A DNA stretch of 64,000 nucleotides from Lunularia cruciata (Eukaryota; Streptophyta; Marchantiopsida; Lunulariales; Lunulariaceae). Numbering within the stretch: position 1 is the first letter of the stretch; the number at the start of each line of letters is the position of its first letter. Of this stretch, positions 13,847 through 24,400 are shown one piece after another. The translations under genes and the position numbers were made by a program. The stretch spans positions 55,619,001 through 55,683,000 of the forward strand of contig OX419758.1 of assembly GCA_948567375.1 (NCBI GenBank), written 5' to 3'. Below the pieces are notes generated by a model. That model searched no databases. It saw nothing but the letters and a program-made list of their open reading frames with translations, and was not told the DNA's origin.

Positions 13847-14428
13847 TGTAATATTAATACTCCGAGGACAAGAAAGAAAATACAGATTACACACTCAACA
13901 TTCAATGCACCAAAGGAGCACCTTCTCTTTATTATATAGACAAAGAGGATCTCCTCCAAGGAAGCTCCACCATAGGACTAAGCACACAGATAGGTGACAT
14001 GTCATCAAGTTTCACCCTTGGATTACTTACTTGGATGGGTGACATGTCGGTCTAGGTCCTATCTGGTTGGTCAAACAAGCTTTGACCAGAGGGAATCTTT
14101 TAGGGAATTTTCCTGTAGGAGTCTCAGAATCACGTGAGTAAGGTATCGTTGGAAAGCTCTCAACAAGAATAACCAGGGGGGAGGGAAGGCCAGCCTTTCC
14201 TCCATTGGGGGGGGGGGTCTGCACATTTTTTATGCCTAATTCATCCGTTTAGGCCTCCAAAATTACCTTCAAATATTTCAGGCATATTTTGGTTCCTACT
14301 CTATTAGTAAAAGTCCCCTTTTGGTGATACCTCTTCTGATTTATTTAGTCCATCATGGGTAACATCATTCTAGATGTTACCAAACCAAATTTCACATATA
14401 GATCATATGGTTAGCTCATGGTATTACA
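13847..14428 (-). repeat. Solo or 3'-end LTR of the same gypsy family
   Basis: The reverse complement matches the LTRs at 1189 and 6870 over their whole length, including TATA region, GGCAATTTTGGAGGCC-like block and GTATTACA end. Flanks are CTCTC on the left and CCCTC on the right, a one-mismatch duplication that fits a solo LTR. The CCCTCCTT after the right end also looks like the complement of the polypurine tract, so a truncated element remains possible. A run of about nine G (14,210-14,218) sits inside. Confidence 0.85.
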
Positions 14429-16729
14429 CCCTCCTTGTATATAATAGTATAAAAAAACTATATAATATGTACAATAGTAAGTATTGAAAACTATCTTTAA
14501 TTATCTTGTATTTGTCACAAAGATTAGACTATCACAAGACTAATACCATAAGAGGTTAATATTTTGATATCATTCAAGTATCTTCCTTTTGGAGACAATC
14601 TAATGTCTAATAAAAAACCTTCAAATAAAAAAGATACGAAGCTCACATCTCAAGGTTTCTTTGGCCACTTCAAATTAGTGAAGGCATATGATATAAAACA
14701 TTCAATATAGATCTCCTTGTGCTCTATGTTGTAATGTATATGTGTATATATTACAAAAAAGAGATACTTGTACTTAAACTATTGAATTATTGAATTGAAT
14801 TTTTTATTTCATTTGAGAGTAGTTTATAACATTCTAGATGCCATCATGATTAGAGTCATATTAGCATTGATATATTTTCAATGGTATGAGCTTTCAACCC
14901 TTCTTTGAATCATGGATTCCAGCCTATTATAAGACTATGAAAATTGTGAGATTATAAAATGGACTTTGTGAAGTTTCACAATAACCTAACTTCATTACCT
15001 ACTTTTATTTTTATGTTGCTCCTTCTTTATATTGGTTATCCTTCCTTTTTAGTTTGAGTTGAATATTGTGTTCATATATAAATGGAACATTTGTATACAA
15101 GTCTGTAATATATGAAGTCTGATATTTTGTATGAGTTAAGAAAAATAACTTACTTTATGTAAATTAATAAATTATTGCATATTTTCTTCCAAACAGATTA
15201 TTTTTATATTTTTAATTTTAAAATTTAGTTGTCCTTATTAAATTTATATATGTAAGTTGAATTTCTTTTAATACTATGCTTCTTCTTATGACAAAATTAA
15301 CACTTACAATTAATTTACGCACTTCTTACAATATTTGGGACTTTTGATAATATCCATTAATTAGGGAGAAGAAATATAAGATCATTTATGACTTAGATGA
15401 TTGGAATGAGAAAAATATGATGAAGAACTTATAGTTGAGTACTTACTTCTTGTACCACTCCTATATTGACTAAATACTTTTTACACCCCTATGCCTATGA
15501 CAACACAAAGTGCATGTACTAGTAGTATAAATAGTATGAAAATGTCTTTCCCTCAAGGATAGAGGTTAGAGATGTAAAAAAATGAAGATATAGTGTCACT
15601 ATGCAAACAAATTCTTTATTATTTAACTCTTGGGCAAAGTCATTCCCAAAAGAAGGCACAGTTGCCACCTTTTGTGCACTATGAAAACTATGCACCTAAA
15701 CCTAAACATACAATCACTAGTAATCACACTCATGATAGATTCAATGTAGAGGATTCTTGTTTACGATGGTTCATTTGTCACAAAGATCACTTCCCCTTGA
15801 AATTTTTATACCTTCTCCATTACCCGACCAAATTCATGACAACTATTGTCAAAGTAGTCATAAGTACTATAATCTGCATTCACGTCATATATTTAATATC
15901 AAATAACATCAATAGTGTTAAGGTATCTAACAAATAGCGTCTTAGAACATGCAAACTTAGAGTAAGATCTCTCGAGTGTCCAATCACTTTAATACTTGTA
16001 ATTGGAACATAGCATTCCACCTTTCCTAGAAGGTATGACATCACCAGAGTCTTGAATGACCATGCTATCGTATCTTACATATTAGTGTTACTTTATGATA
16101 CTCTAGGTGTGTGATAACCTATCTCTATATCATTCTTGACCTTTGTAGAGTCCTTAAAATTGCACACTCTAGTTTCCACAGAAATGACTTCCCTCATTCA
16201 AGTGCTTCTACTCATGCATCAAGATTCCATACTCCTACTCAATCCAACATGCAATCACTCATACAAAGTTCAGACTAATACACATACACCCCAACTTGAC
16301 CATCTTGATGGTATAAGCTTCATTTACTACTATGAAAAGATGCATCAAATGAGCCTAGTAAACATTGGGTTTAAGCCTTATTTACATTCCTACTTAGCTG
16401 CCAAAGAACTCCAGTAGCTACAATGTATTGGAAACCCCTTAATTACGTCTAATCTGCTCAATGTTGATCATATCTTATCTAACTCTAAACCTAATCTTCA
16501 ATAAGCATGGTCCATGTGGAATGGCTACCTCTACCTCTTGTTATTTAATATTATTATGTTAGGTGAAAACATAATTCAAGATCTTTGTATCATAACCTAA
16601 ATTCTATGTTTGAATATGTATAGATACAAAATGTCCTATACTACAACTATGAAACTAACATGTAATATCTAGAAAATAACTCTTAGTTGTTCATGACAAA
16701 GTTAGACACTAATCATTTTGTATGAAGCT
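14429..16729. other. AT-rich intergenic DNA, no gene seen
   Basis: One frame at 15,593-15,937 (114 codons) has no recognisable domain and an AT-driven composition; I do not call it a gene. Confidence 0.45.
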
Positions 16730-17170
16730 ATTAATGGCACTGCTTGTATGCAAGATGATAAGGTACAAGATATGAAATATGAGTGCCATTACTTGTATTC
16801 AAGATGATACGGTACAAAATATGATATATGAGTGGCATTACTTATATGCAAGATGATTTGTACAACACATGAGACATGAGGTATAAAATATGAAGTATGA
16901 GGTTAGGTACAAGAAACAAAGTACAGATTATGTACAAGAAATGAAGTACGAGGTGAGAGATGATGTCCATATCCGAGGTACAGGATATGAATAGTACCAA
17001 GTTAGGATAGAAGGCACAAGTAGGAGTTTTGAGTATGAGTACAAGGTGTGAGTACAGATTGAGTATGAGGTATGAGTATGAGACAAGTACAAGGTGTATG
17101 AGGTCAAAGATGAGGTACAAGTACCAGGTCTGAGACAAGTAGCAGTAGTATGAGGTACAAGATGAGGTAC
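16730..17170. repeat. Degenerate minisatellite built on GTACAAG / GAGGTA
   Basis: It begins with three loose copies of a unit of about 55 bp (ATGAGTGCCATTACTTGTAT / ATGAGTGGCATTACTTATAT and a relative). It then passes into dense short repeats of GAGGTACAAG and GAGTATGAG type. Tyr/Ser-rich frames on the reverse strand come from this repetition. Confidence 0.7.
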
Positions 17171-18270
17171 AAGGTCCAAGCTTGATATCCATATGGTCAT
17201 ATGGTTGTAACCTTTGCTACAAACCTCCAAGTGCTATGATTTTGGTATCAAGAGAAAGCATTTGAGAATTCACTTCTTTCAAAATAAAGGCCACTGCATT
17301 TGGACATATAACCATAGAGATATCAATCCCAAAGTGCATGTAGCAAAATCCTCTTGAGAGATAACTCTTCCAAGTTGAAGATTGAGGCAGCAAAGGTCTT
17401 CAGTGCCATAAACTTTGTACCTTAGCATGTACAAGGATGAAGCCAAATAATACCACATTGAGTTATTTATTACCTAGACATAATAATATGTTTCTTTCTC
17501 CCTAACAAAAGTAGAAAAATGGAACAAATTGCACTTTTGAGAATAAGTGAGGCATGCCATACACCTTGTACATAGAAGTATATGAGGTGTTCTAGCTCTC
17601 CTTTATTACTTATCCCAACCTTGTCAATTATTGTAATGATTTAATGAAATCAACATTGAAGAAGTTGATATAGATAAGAATATTGTTGAATTTGAAGAAG
17701 TATATCTAGGTAAGAATATTGATGAAATTGAGGAGGTAAATATAAATATGGATCTTATTAAGGTGGTACATATGGGTGATCATAAGAAAAATCATCCTAT
17801 CACTATAATGGAGGGTGATATTTTTATTGTTAAAAATTTTATCCACCTTTTCAAATTATATCATGGAAAATATAATAAAATTTAATGTTTGTGATGATAT
17901 ATATTGTTATATAATCTATTTTTAATTTCCATGCATTTCATTTTCCAAATTTTACCAATATTATCTATATTATTATTTTATTATATTGATATTTACTATA
18001 TGAAATTTGTATTTATGTTGCAATATATATCATACAAACACTGGTACTATAATTTTTTTTATTACAAATATTTTCATGTTTGTAGGAAAATATCAAAGAG
18101 CAAATAGATCACAGAAAAAGGAGAAAAACTATTAGGAATTTATTTTTTTAATGTTCTTAATATGCAAGACATCATTTTTATCTCAATCTCCTCCTTTTTG
18201 CAATCATCTCCTAATTCAGTTAACTTCTAGCGATGATGTTTAGGATTTCCTTTACTCAAGCATTGTTATA

Positions 18271-18475
18271 TCATATAAAAAAGTAAGTGGTTCTTAACAT
18301 ATTCTTTTACTTTCATACTAATGAAATTTGATATAAATGTGATTCTTTAAAACCACAATTGCTCATTTCATTTTCATATAAAAAGATAAGTGGTTCTTAA
18401 CATATTATTTTACTTTCATACTAATTAATTCTGAAATAAATATGATTCTTTAAAACCATAACTGCTTACCATGTG
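18271..18475. repeat. Tandem duplication, period about 103 bp
   Basis: The segment GTGGTTCTTAACATATT...CTTTAAAACCA occurs at 18,287 and again at 18,390 with a few differences. Confidence 0.85.
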
Positions 18476-18646
18476 TAAAAAAAGTACACTCTAGATACTA
18501 TCTCCATAAGTTACTTTCTTTTAAGGAGTTTTCCATTTAAATTGCATGTAAGAATCACGAGTAAGCTTTGATGAAAATTATATGATTAGGTCAAATAAAC
18601 TTGTATTATCTAACGAGGGAAAGGAATAAGAAAGAGATCTATATTA

Positions 18647-18775
18647 AAATTTACACATACAATCACCTATTATAAAGTGATGCATAATCTATCTCCTTTT
18701 GATACTTTGAAAATTTACACATACAGTCACCTATTATAAAGTGATGCATAATCTATCTCCTTTTGGTACTTTATG
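18647..18775. repeat. Tandem duplication, period 64 bp
   Basis: Two almost identical copies running from AAAATTTACACATACA to ATCTCCTTTTGGTACTTT; only a few bases differ, so the duplication is young. Confidence 0.9.
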
Positions 18776-20159
18776 TAATTTTTACAACGTCTCTCTTTTC
18801 GAAACTTCTTTTCAATATGGAGAATGTTCTCATTTTCCAATGACGGAATGACTTTGATGGTACGAGGTAATAACTCAACTAACCTCAAACCTTTATTTTA
18901 ATCAAATTATATGACAGTTTTGATTATTTCAAATTCTCATACCAAAAGGTAATCAAGAGGATGTTCTTTAGAGAAAGATGTATGCTTTTGGTCATAGAAA
19001 TTATACATTAAAAAGAAAAAAAATAAGTGTCCCTTTTACATTGTTATGTTCTCTTAATTTAGATAAAATTTGTAATGTGCTTATTGTAATATGCTCATAA
19101 ATTATAATTTACTTCCTATTATAATTTAACTCTAATTTTTTTCTCCAGATGTGTTGGAAAATTCATTTTACTTTACTATTGGCTCCTTATTTATGAGGTA
19201 AAGAATATCTTAATGATAGAGAATTGTTGTAAAATCTGGACAAGGAGTTAGCACAAAGTACATCAACTTTTCACATTTTGATTACATAAAATTGTAGATA
19301 TATGATTCACAATGGTCTTTCACCATTTATTTATTATTCATGTTATGTGTTTAATATTGAAAATACAATGTTTGAGATTCCATATTTGTGGAGTTTGGAA
19401 TACAATATCTATTTAATTACGGAGCTTTATTTCTTCTTGAAGGGAAAACACCTCATTGTAGTAATATGAAAGGAAAATTACTCAATCTCATATTGAGTAG
19501 CTATTGTAGTCAATGATATATATACTAGACCTCTCTCAAAGAGAAAGTGAATATTTGTCAAAGATAGAAAAAAAAATTAAAACAAGAATTTATAATTGAA
19601 AGATTGTATCATTGTCATGTTCTAAGAGTATTTAGAAATAGTGTAGATTTTGAAGTTTAATGTACAAGACGACATAGTGTCTTGTTTCAAAATTTGCAGC
19701 ATTCATTTTGATTGCGAAGTTGAAAAAAAATAGCCTTAAGTATTTATCTTTTTACTTTTGTCGATGTATTCTATTCATTTTTTCCACTTGCCATATTTTA
19801 ATTGATATTTTTGTATACCTATTACAATGATAAATTGGTAATTTGGATATTGCAGGACTATGGAAATATATTAGGGTTTGGATGATTTTACTTTCACATT
19901 CTATTTACATGTATGTTTAATTTACGTTGAAAACCAACTCATATACCATTACCTTGTGAGAATTGTCATCTCTAGACCCCCATAAACCCCCATACTAAAT
20001 CAAGTGCCATTCGAACCAAAACAGTTAGCGACAGAGTGCTCTAATGCCATATATTATAGATATTCTTTCACTCCCATTAAGAAAATTCAAAAGTTCAACA
20101 GCCTGGTACACAAGTGGCGATCATAATGCGGCGCTTGTTGTTGTGAGAGCAGAAAAATA

Positions 20160-20628
20160 AGAATTATCGTGGTGCACGCTACCAGGGGAGGGACGAGGGA
20201 AGGAAGTGCGGTCGGGTCGAGCAGAGCAGAGCAGAGTGCGAAACAGAGGGTGGCCTACCCTGACCACCACGCCACACCACACCACACCACAGCACAGCAC
20301 AGCACGGGCACGTTGTTCGGGTCGAGAAAGGCCGACGAGAGGAGAGGGGAGGGGAGGGGAGGGGAGGGGAGAAGGAGGGAGGAGACGAGAGGAGAGAGCT
20401 TACTTTCGGTCGTGGTTTCGTCGGCGCTGGCGTTTTTGCTTTGAGCCGGAAGGGAACGGAAGGGAAGCACGGTGGAGGAGTTTCGTTCATCGACGAGGAC
20501 GAGGACGAGGACGAGGAGATTGATGATTTAGGGGTTTGCTGCGGGCTTGGGGGGGTGGGTGGGGGGGGGGGAGGAGGGAGGAACGATCTGGGAGAGGATT
20601 GTTGTAGGTTTTGGCACAAAGGGGAAGA
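20160..20628 (+). other. GC-rich, low-complexity 5' leader of the TAF15b-like gene
   Basis: The base composition changes sharply here from the AT-rich DNA upstream. Short repeats follow one another: CCACA (about 20,270-20,300), GGGGA (about 20,345-20,375), GACGAG (about 20,493-20,520) and a G-rich run (about 20,548-20,575). This fits a purine-rich 5' UTR and promoter-proximal DNA of a broadly expressed gene. Long open frames on the other strand (Ser/Pro-rich) result from this repetition. Confidence 0.55.
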
Positions 20629-21405
20629 ATGTCGAATTACAGGGGAAACAGAGGGGGAGGCTATGGAGGAGGAAGAGACGGGGGTCCGCCAGGAGATCGG
20701 AATTCGAGATATGATGGAGGAGGAGGAGGAGGAGGTGGAAATAGGAATGGTGATCGGGGATATGGGAATTCGAATGAGCACGGAGGAGGGGGAGGAGGTT
20801 ATAGGTCAGGAGGAGGAGGAGGGCATGGGCATGGGGGCGGAGGTGGCAGGAACGCGGAGAGAGAACAAGGAGGGTATGGAGGAGGTGGAAATCATGACGA
20901 TGGGAGGTCTGGATATGGTGGAGGAGAAGTAGGAGGAGAGGAGCCACCGCCTGTGAAAGTGAAGCAGTGTGATGACGAGTGCGGAGATACATGTGACAAT
21001 ACAAGAATCTACATATCGGGGTTGCCTCTGGATGTCACGGTGGACGAGCTAAGAGATTTGTTCGGAGGAATAGGCCAGGTTGCAAGAATAAAGCAAAAGC
21101 GAGGGTACAAAGATCAATGGCCTTGGAACGTAAAGATCTACCAGGATGACGCTGGAAAGAATAAGGGGGACGCCGTTTTGACCTACGAAGACCCCTCGGC
21201 CGCTCACTCGGCCGGAAGTTTTTTCAACGACCATTCTTTGAGGGGGAATAAGATCAAGGTCACAATGGCGGAAAAATCAGCACCACGTCCTCCAACTATG
21301 TTTGGGCGTGGAGGAGGCGGAGGTGGTTTCCGAGGTGGATCCGGGCGTAATACTGGTGGTCCTGATAGGCGCGACGGTGGTGGTTATCGTTCTCGTCCCT
21401 ACTGA
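20629..21405 (+). CDS. TAF15b: TAF15b-like glycine-rich RNA-binding protein (RRM plus RGG)
   Basis: The ATG at 20,629 gives a 258-residue protein. An N-terminal Gly/Arg/Asn-rich disordered region covers residues 1-105. A Cys cluster (CDDECGDTC, about 114-122) leads into one RRM at about 126-212, with RNP2 IYISGL and RNP1-like KGDAVLTY. The RRM core KQKRGYKDQWPWN and the segment YEDPSAAHSAG are hallmarks of plant TAF15/TAF15b (FET-family) proteins. The tail is RGG-rich and ends RSRPY, as in Arabidopsis TAF15b. The protein probably acts in the nucleus in transcription or RNA processing. Arabidopsis TAF15b is longer and has a RanBP2-type zinc finger; none is seen here. The frame runs without introns, so it could be a short paralogue, a retrocopy, or a gene whose extra exons lie outside what I can recognise. 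The RRM looks intact. Confidence 0.9.
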   Translation: MSNYRGNRGGGYGGGRDGGPPGDRNSRYDGGGGGGGGNRNGDRGYGNSNEHGGGGGGYRSGGGGGHGHGGGGGRNAEREQGGYGGGGNHDDGRSGYGGGEVGGEEPPPVKVKQCDDECGDTCDNTRIYISGLPLDVTVDELRDLFGGIGQVARIKQKRGYKDQWPWNVKIYQDDAGKNKGDAVLTYEDPSAAHSAGSFFNDHSLRGNKIKVTMAEKSAPRPPTMFGRGGGGGGFRGGSGRNTGGPDRRDGGGYRSRPY

Positions 21406-24400
21406 TGTTGGTCAGTAATAACCCAAAGAAAAGTGAACTTTTTTATTTTGAAGGTAGCCGAAGGACAGCAGTTCGTGCAACTGTTTCGGACTTTTGCTGC
21501 TTCTGTAATGCGTTTATGACATGAACAAACCTTACCTTCCGTTCCTTAGACAAAGATATGAGTGAAACACTTAATATGTATAGGAATCAGGTGTTTTAGA
21601 CCCTTAGGGCTCCAGAGTAGGCTTCCTTATTTTAGGTTTGTGAAACAGAAGGAGGCGAAACAGCTTCCATCCTCCACTCTTCTCTATCAATGGTTTGCCC
21701 ATTCTCACGGTTTTATTTCAAAATTTTGGCGCACTTTGTATCGTGTTCATCGTGGAGCTTTGGTTACTCTTTCGTCTTGACTAAATCCTGCCAGATAGAC
21801 ATTTTCGTTTGGAGATTTAACATTTTTGCCTTTTGCTAGGGTTGTGACTGCCTTCTACCGTTGTTGGTGGCTCTTTGCGAAACTTCCATGTGTAAGAACG
21901 CTCCTCTATCACTATCGTAGACGTGACTTAGCTTGACAGCAAAGGGTTCAACCTAAAACCAAGGAAAGTAAGGGGCAGGTCTTTGGTCCAGGTTTAACAG
22001 AACATTTTTGGCATTTACGATATTGAGATACCCTTACTTGACAGCTACATTGTAATTAGTCGAGTTCTTGTAATGTTTCAAGTTTGCTGTAAGTGGAGAT
22101 ATTGGGAAAGATGGTAACCGGTGATATGCTGGGCAGACAGCGGTTAATCTTAGTTCTTTGCGAACATATTTCTATTGGGAGTGGAATGTGCATTCTCTGA
22201 GTGAGTGTTCTGCGATTGGTCTACGATTCCCCGATACTGAATGAACTAGTCGTCTCTACTTGTAGAAGCATTTAGCTGGTGTCCTTAGTTTTAGAGTAGA
22301 AGGACAAGTCCGGGGTGTGCATCTTACAGATGCCCACGGCACCTTCTTGTTGCATGGAGATTGCTGAACATGCGTTATAATCGCGACTTTATCGTCAGTT
22401 TAGGGTGGAAAGGGTTCTTGTTGACCACTCACTTTGCAGTCAGCGAGCGAGATAGCAGTCCAAGTGATGCAATCCTGTGTACCAAGAGAAGAATCCCTGG
22501 TCGGACAATCCCGTTTAAACTCTGTCTATATCGAGCTCAAACTGGATATCTTTTTGGATCTGATGAGATGGTCAGGAGAATTTTTACATTCGAGAATATC
22601 CTTGAAGTTTGACCTGTATTTGTCCCGGCAGATTGAATAGACGCACATATTTGAAAAATTTAATAATATCTTCAAAATACCCTATTTGCCGGGAATCTAA
22701 CTCTCGGGATAGTGTAGAAGAATCGTTGTCCGGGTTTAATATCCAAACATTTCAGTTGTGAATGTGGAGACTGTTACTGTTTTGGTGTGTATTGAAGGTA
22801 TTTGGGTCAGTAGTCTCGAGCACAATGAAGGCTCATTGCTGTCCAATACATTCAGGTCATATCCGACTTGAATGTATTGGAATTAGGAAGACAGCAATTC
22901 TAGCAGCAGAATTCCTTGACGGAGCTTATGTGTGTACTTCTGCCTATAGTCTTTAGCATTAAAGCATCATGAACTTTTCTATGGATTCGACATCTGTACC
23001 TTTGTAGCCTTTATTATCAGGATGTTGGAAAACACTTGTTTTCATAGTCCATTTTCGTTGATGTACGTCAGACTTCATTATTCTTTTCGGTCGTAACTGT
23101 TCTCTGTGTCAACTGCGATGAGACTTAGGTTTTCTTTGAAAACTAACCATCTAATATACTATATTTTACATGGTTTTCTACTGACGGTTACCTCGTAGGA
23201 TGAGTATAATCTTGTCGAATTAGGGCCCTTGAAATCAGCATCTGGAGCTGATAATCTTTCTTATCAGGACTTCGGATACCTTGGACAGAACGTGTCTCAA
23301 TACTTTTATATTGTTACAATCATGGGACTCGTTATAATCTTCATCCATTTCTATTCTTGAAAAGAAGTCTAGTAGGCCTTGGAGCTGATAACCTATGGTA
23401 CCAGGACGTTGGAAAATACTTTCACACTGTTTGAATATCCAGATTCTTTACAATCTTGATTGTCTTCATATATTTGGGCTCAGAACATTCCCTGAATGGA
23501 AATGGGACAAGGTCCTTCCACACTAACATACTGTTGGTACTTCTGGACCTCATGTTTACCAGGGTAGTAGAAGTTTTACCGGGGTGGGTAGTAGAAGGTT
23601 TACCGGAGAACACCACGCGTACAAAGCCCAGGAGAACTCCATTTCTGGGTGAAGTCCAAGAACAGACGACCTAGTTCATGTATGAGAATTGGAAATAAGA
23701 TAACCAGCAATTCAAGTCATAGGAAATTTTCCATGGATTTATGGGTTTACTTGTGCTGATAGTCGTCATGAACATCATCAAGTTATTGGGAGTGAACCTA
23801 CATTGTTCACCTCATACCTTAAGGTCATGGAACTGGATAAGGTCCCTTCTGACTCAAATTCAATGGGTAACTCTGGACCTCCTGTGTCCATGGAAAACTC
23901 CACCTCTGTATGCATTCCGGAAACAGAGTCATGGATTGAGATATTTATACCTACCTTGTGTGGCAACAGAAGGTCTTCAATAGCAGTTGTGAACTCTTCA
24001 TGTCCAGGAGCAGACGTCTCGGTTGTGGATTCAGATACTTTACTGACTTGAGTACATCAGGACTTCCTTGACAACACAAGTTGTGCTATAACAATGGCTA
24101 ACCCATTCTGTGTCGTACATCAGAGTCACTTCATTTATAGGAGTCAGTTGAATCAATGTGAATTGGTTCACATGAATTACATCCAGCAATAACAAGTCGT
24201 TTTGCGCATGGAAAGATCCTTTGTCCCATGATTTAGTGAGAATTACAGACTGGGGACTGACTGGTCTTGTGTTACTTACTCTCAGTCTCCTGTGGTATAT
24301 TCCTTCTCACGAATGTTCGAATAAACTACGTTGTTCAATGACCGCGCGTTGTGCGTTATCCATGGTGTTATCACCTATGAAGATTGACTGACTAACTGCC

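Larger units (their letters stand above)
17171..20159. other. AT-rich intergenic DNA with tandem duplications; possible promoter at its end
   Basis: No gene recognised. Two tandem duplications inside are listed separately. The last 150 bp may hold the promoter of the TAF15b-like gene; TATATTATAGAT near 20,050 is a possible TATA box, but no transcription start can be fixed. Confidence 0.4.

Noticed and set aside
15593-15937. A 114-codon frame with a Cys/His pair (CLRWFICHKDH)
   Set aside because: Spacing does not fit a CCHC knuckle and no gag or other homology was recognised.
20179-21004. Ser/Pro-rich and His/Leu-rich proteins on the minus strand
   Set aside because: They are antisense of the G-rich leader and the glycine-rich coding region.
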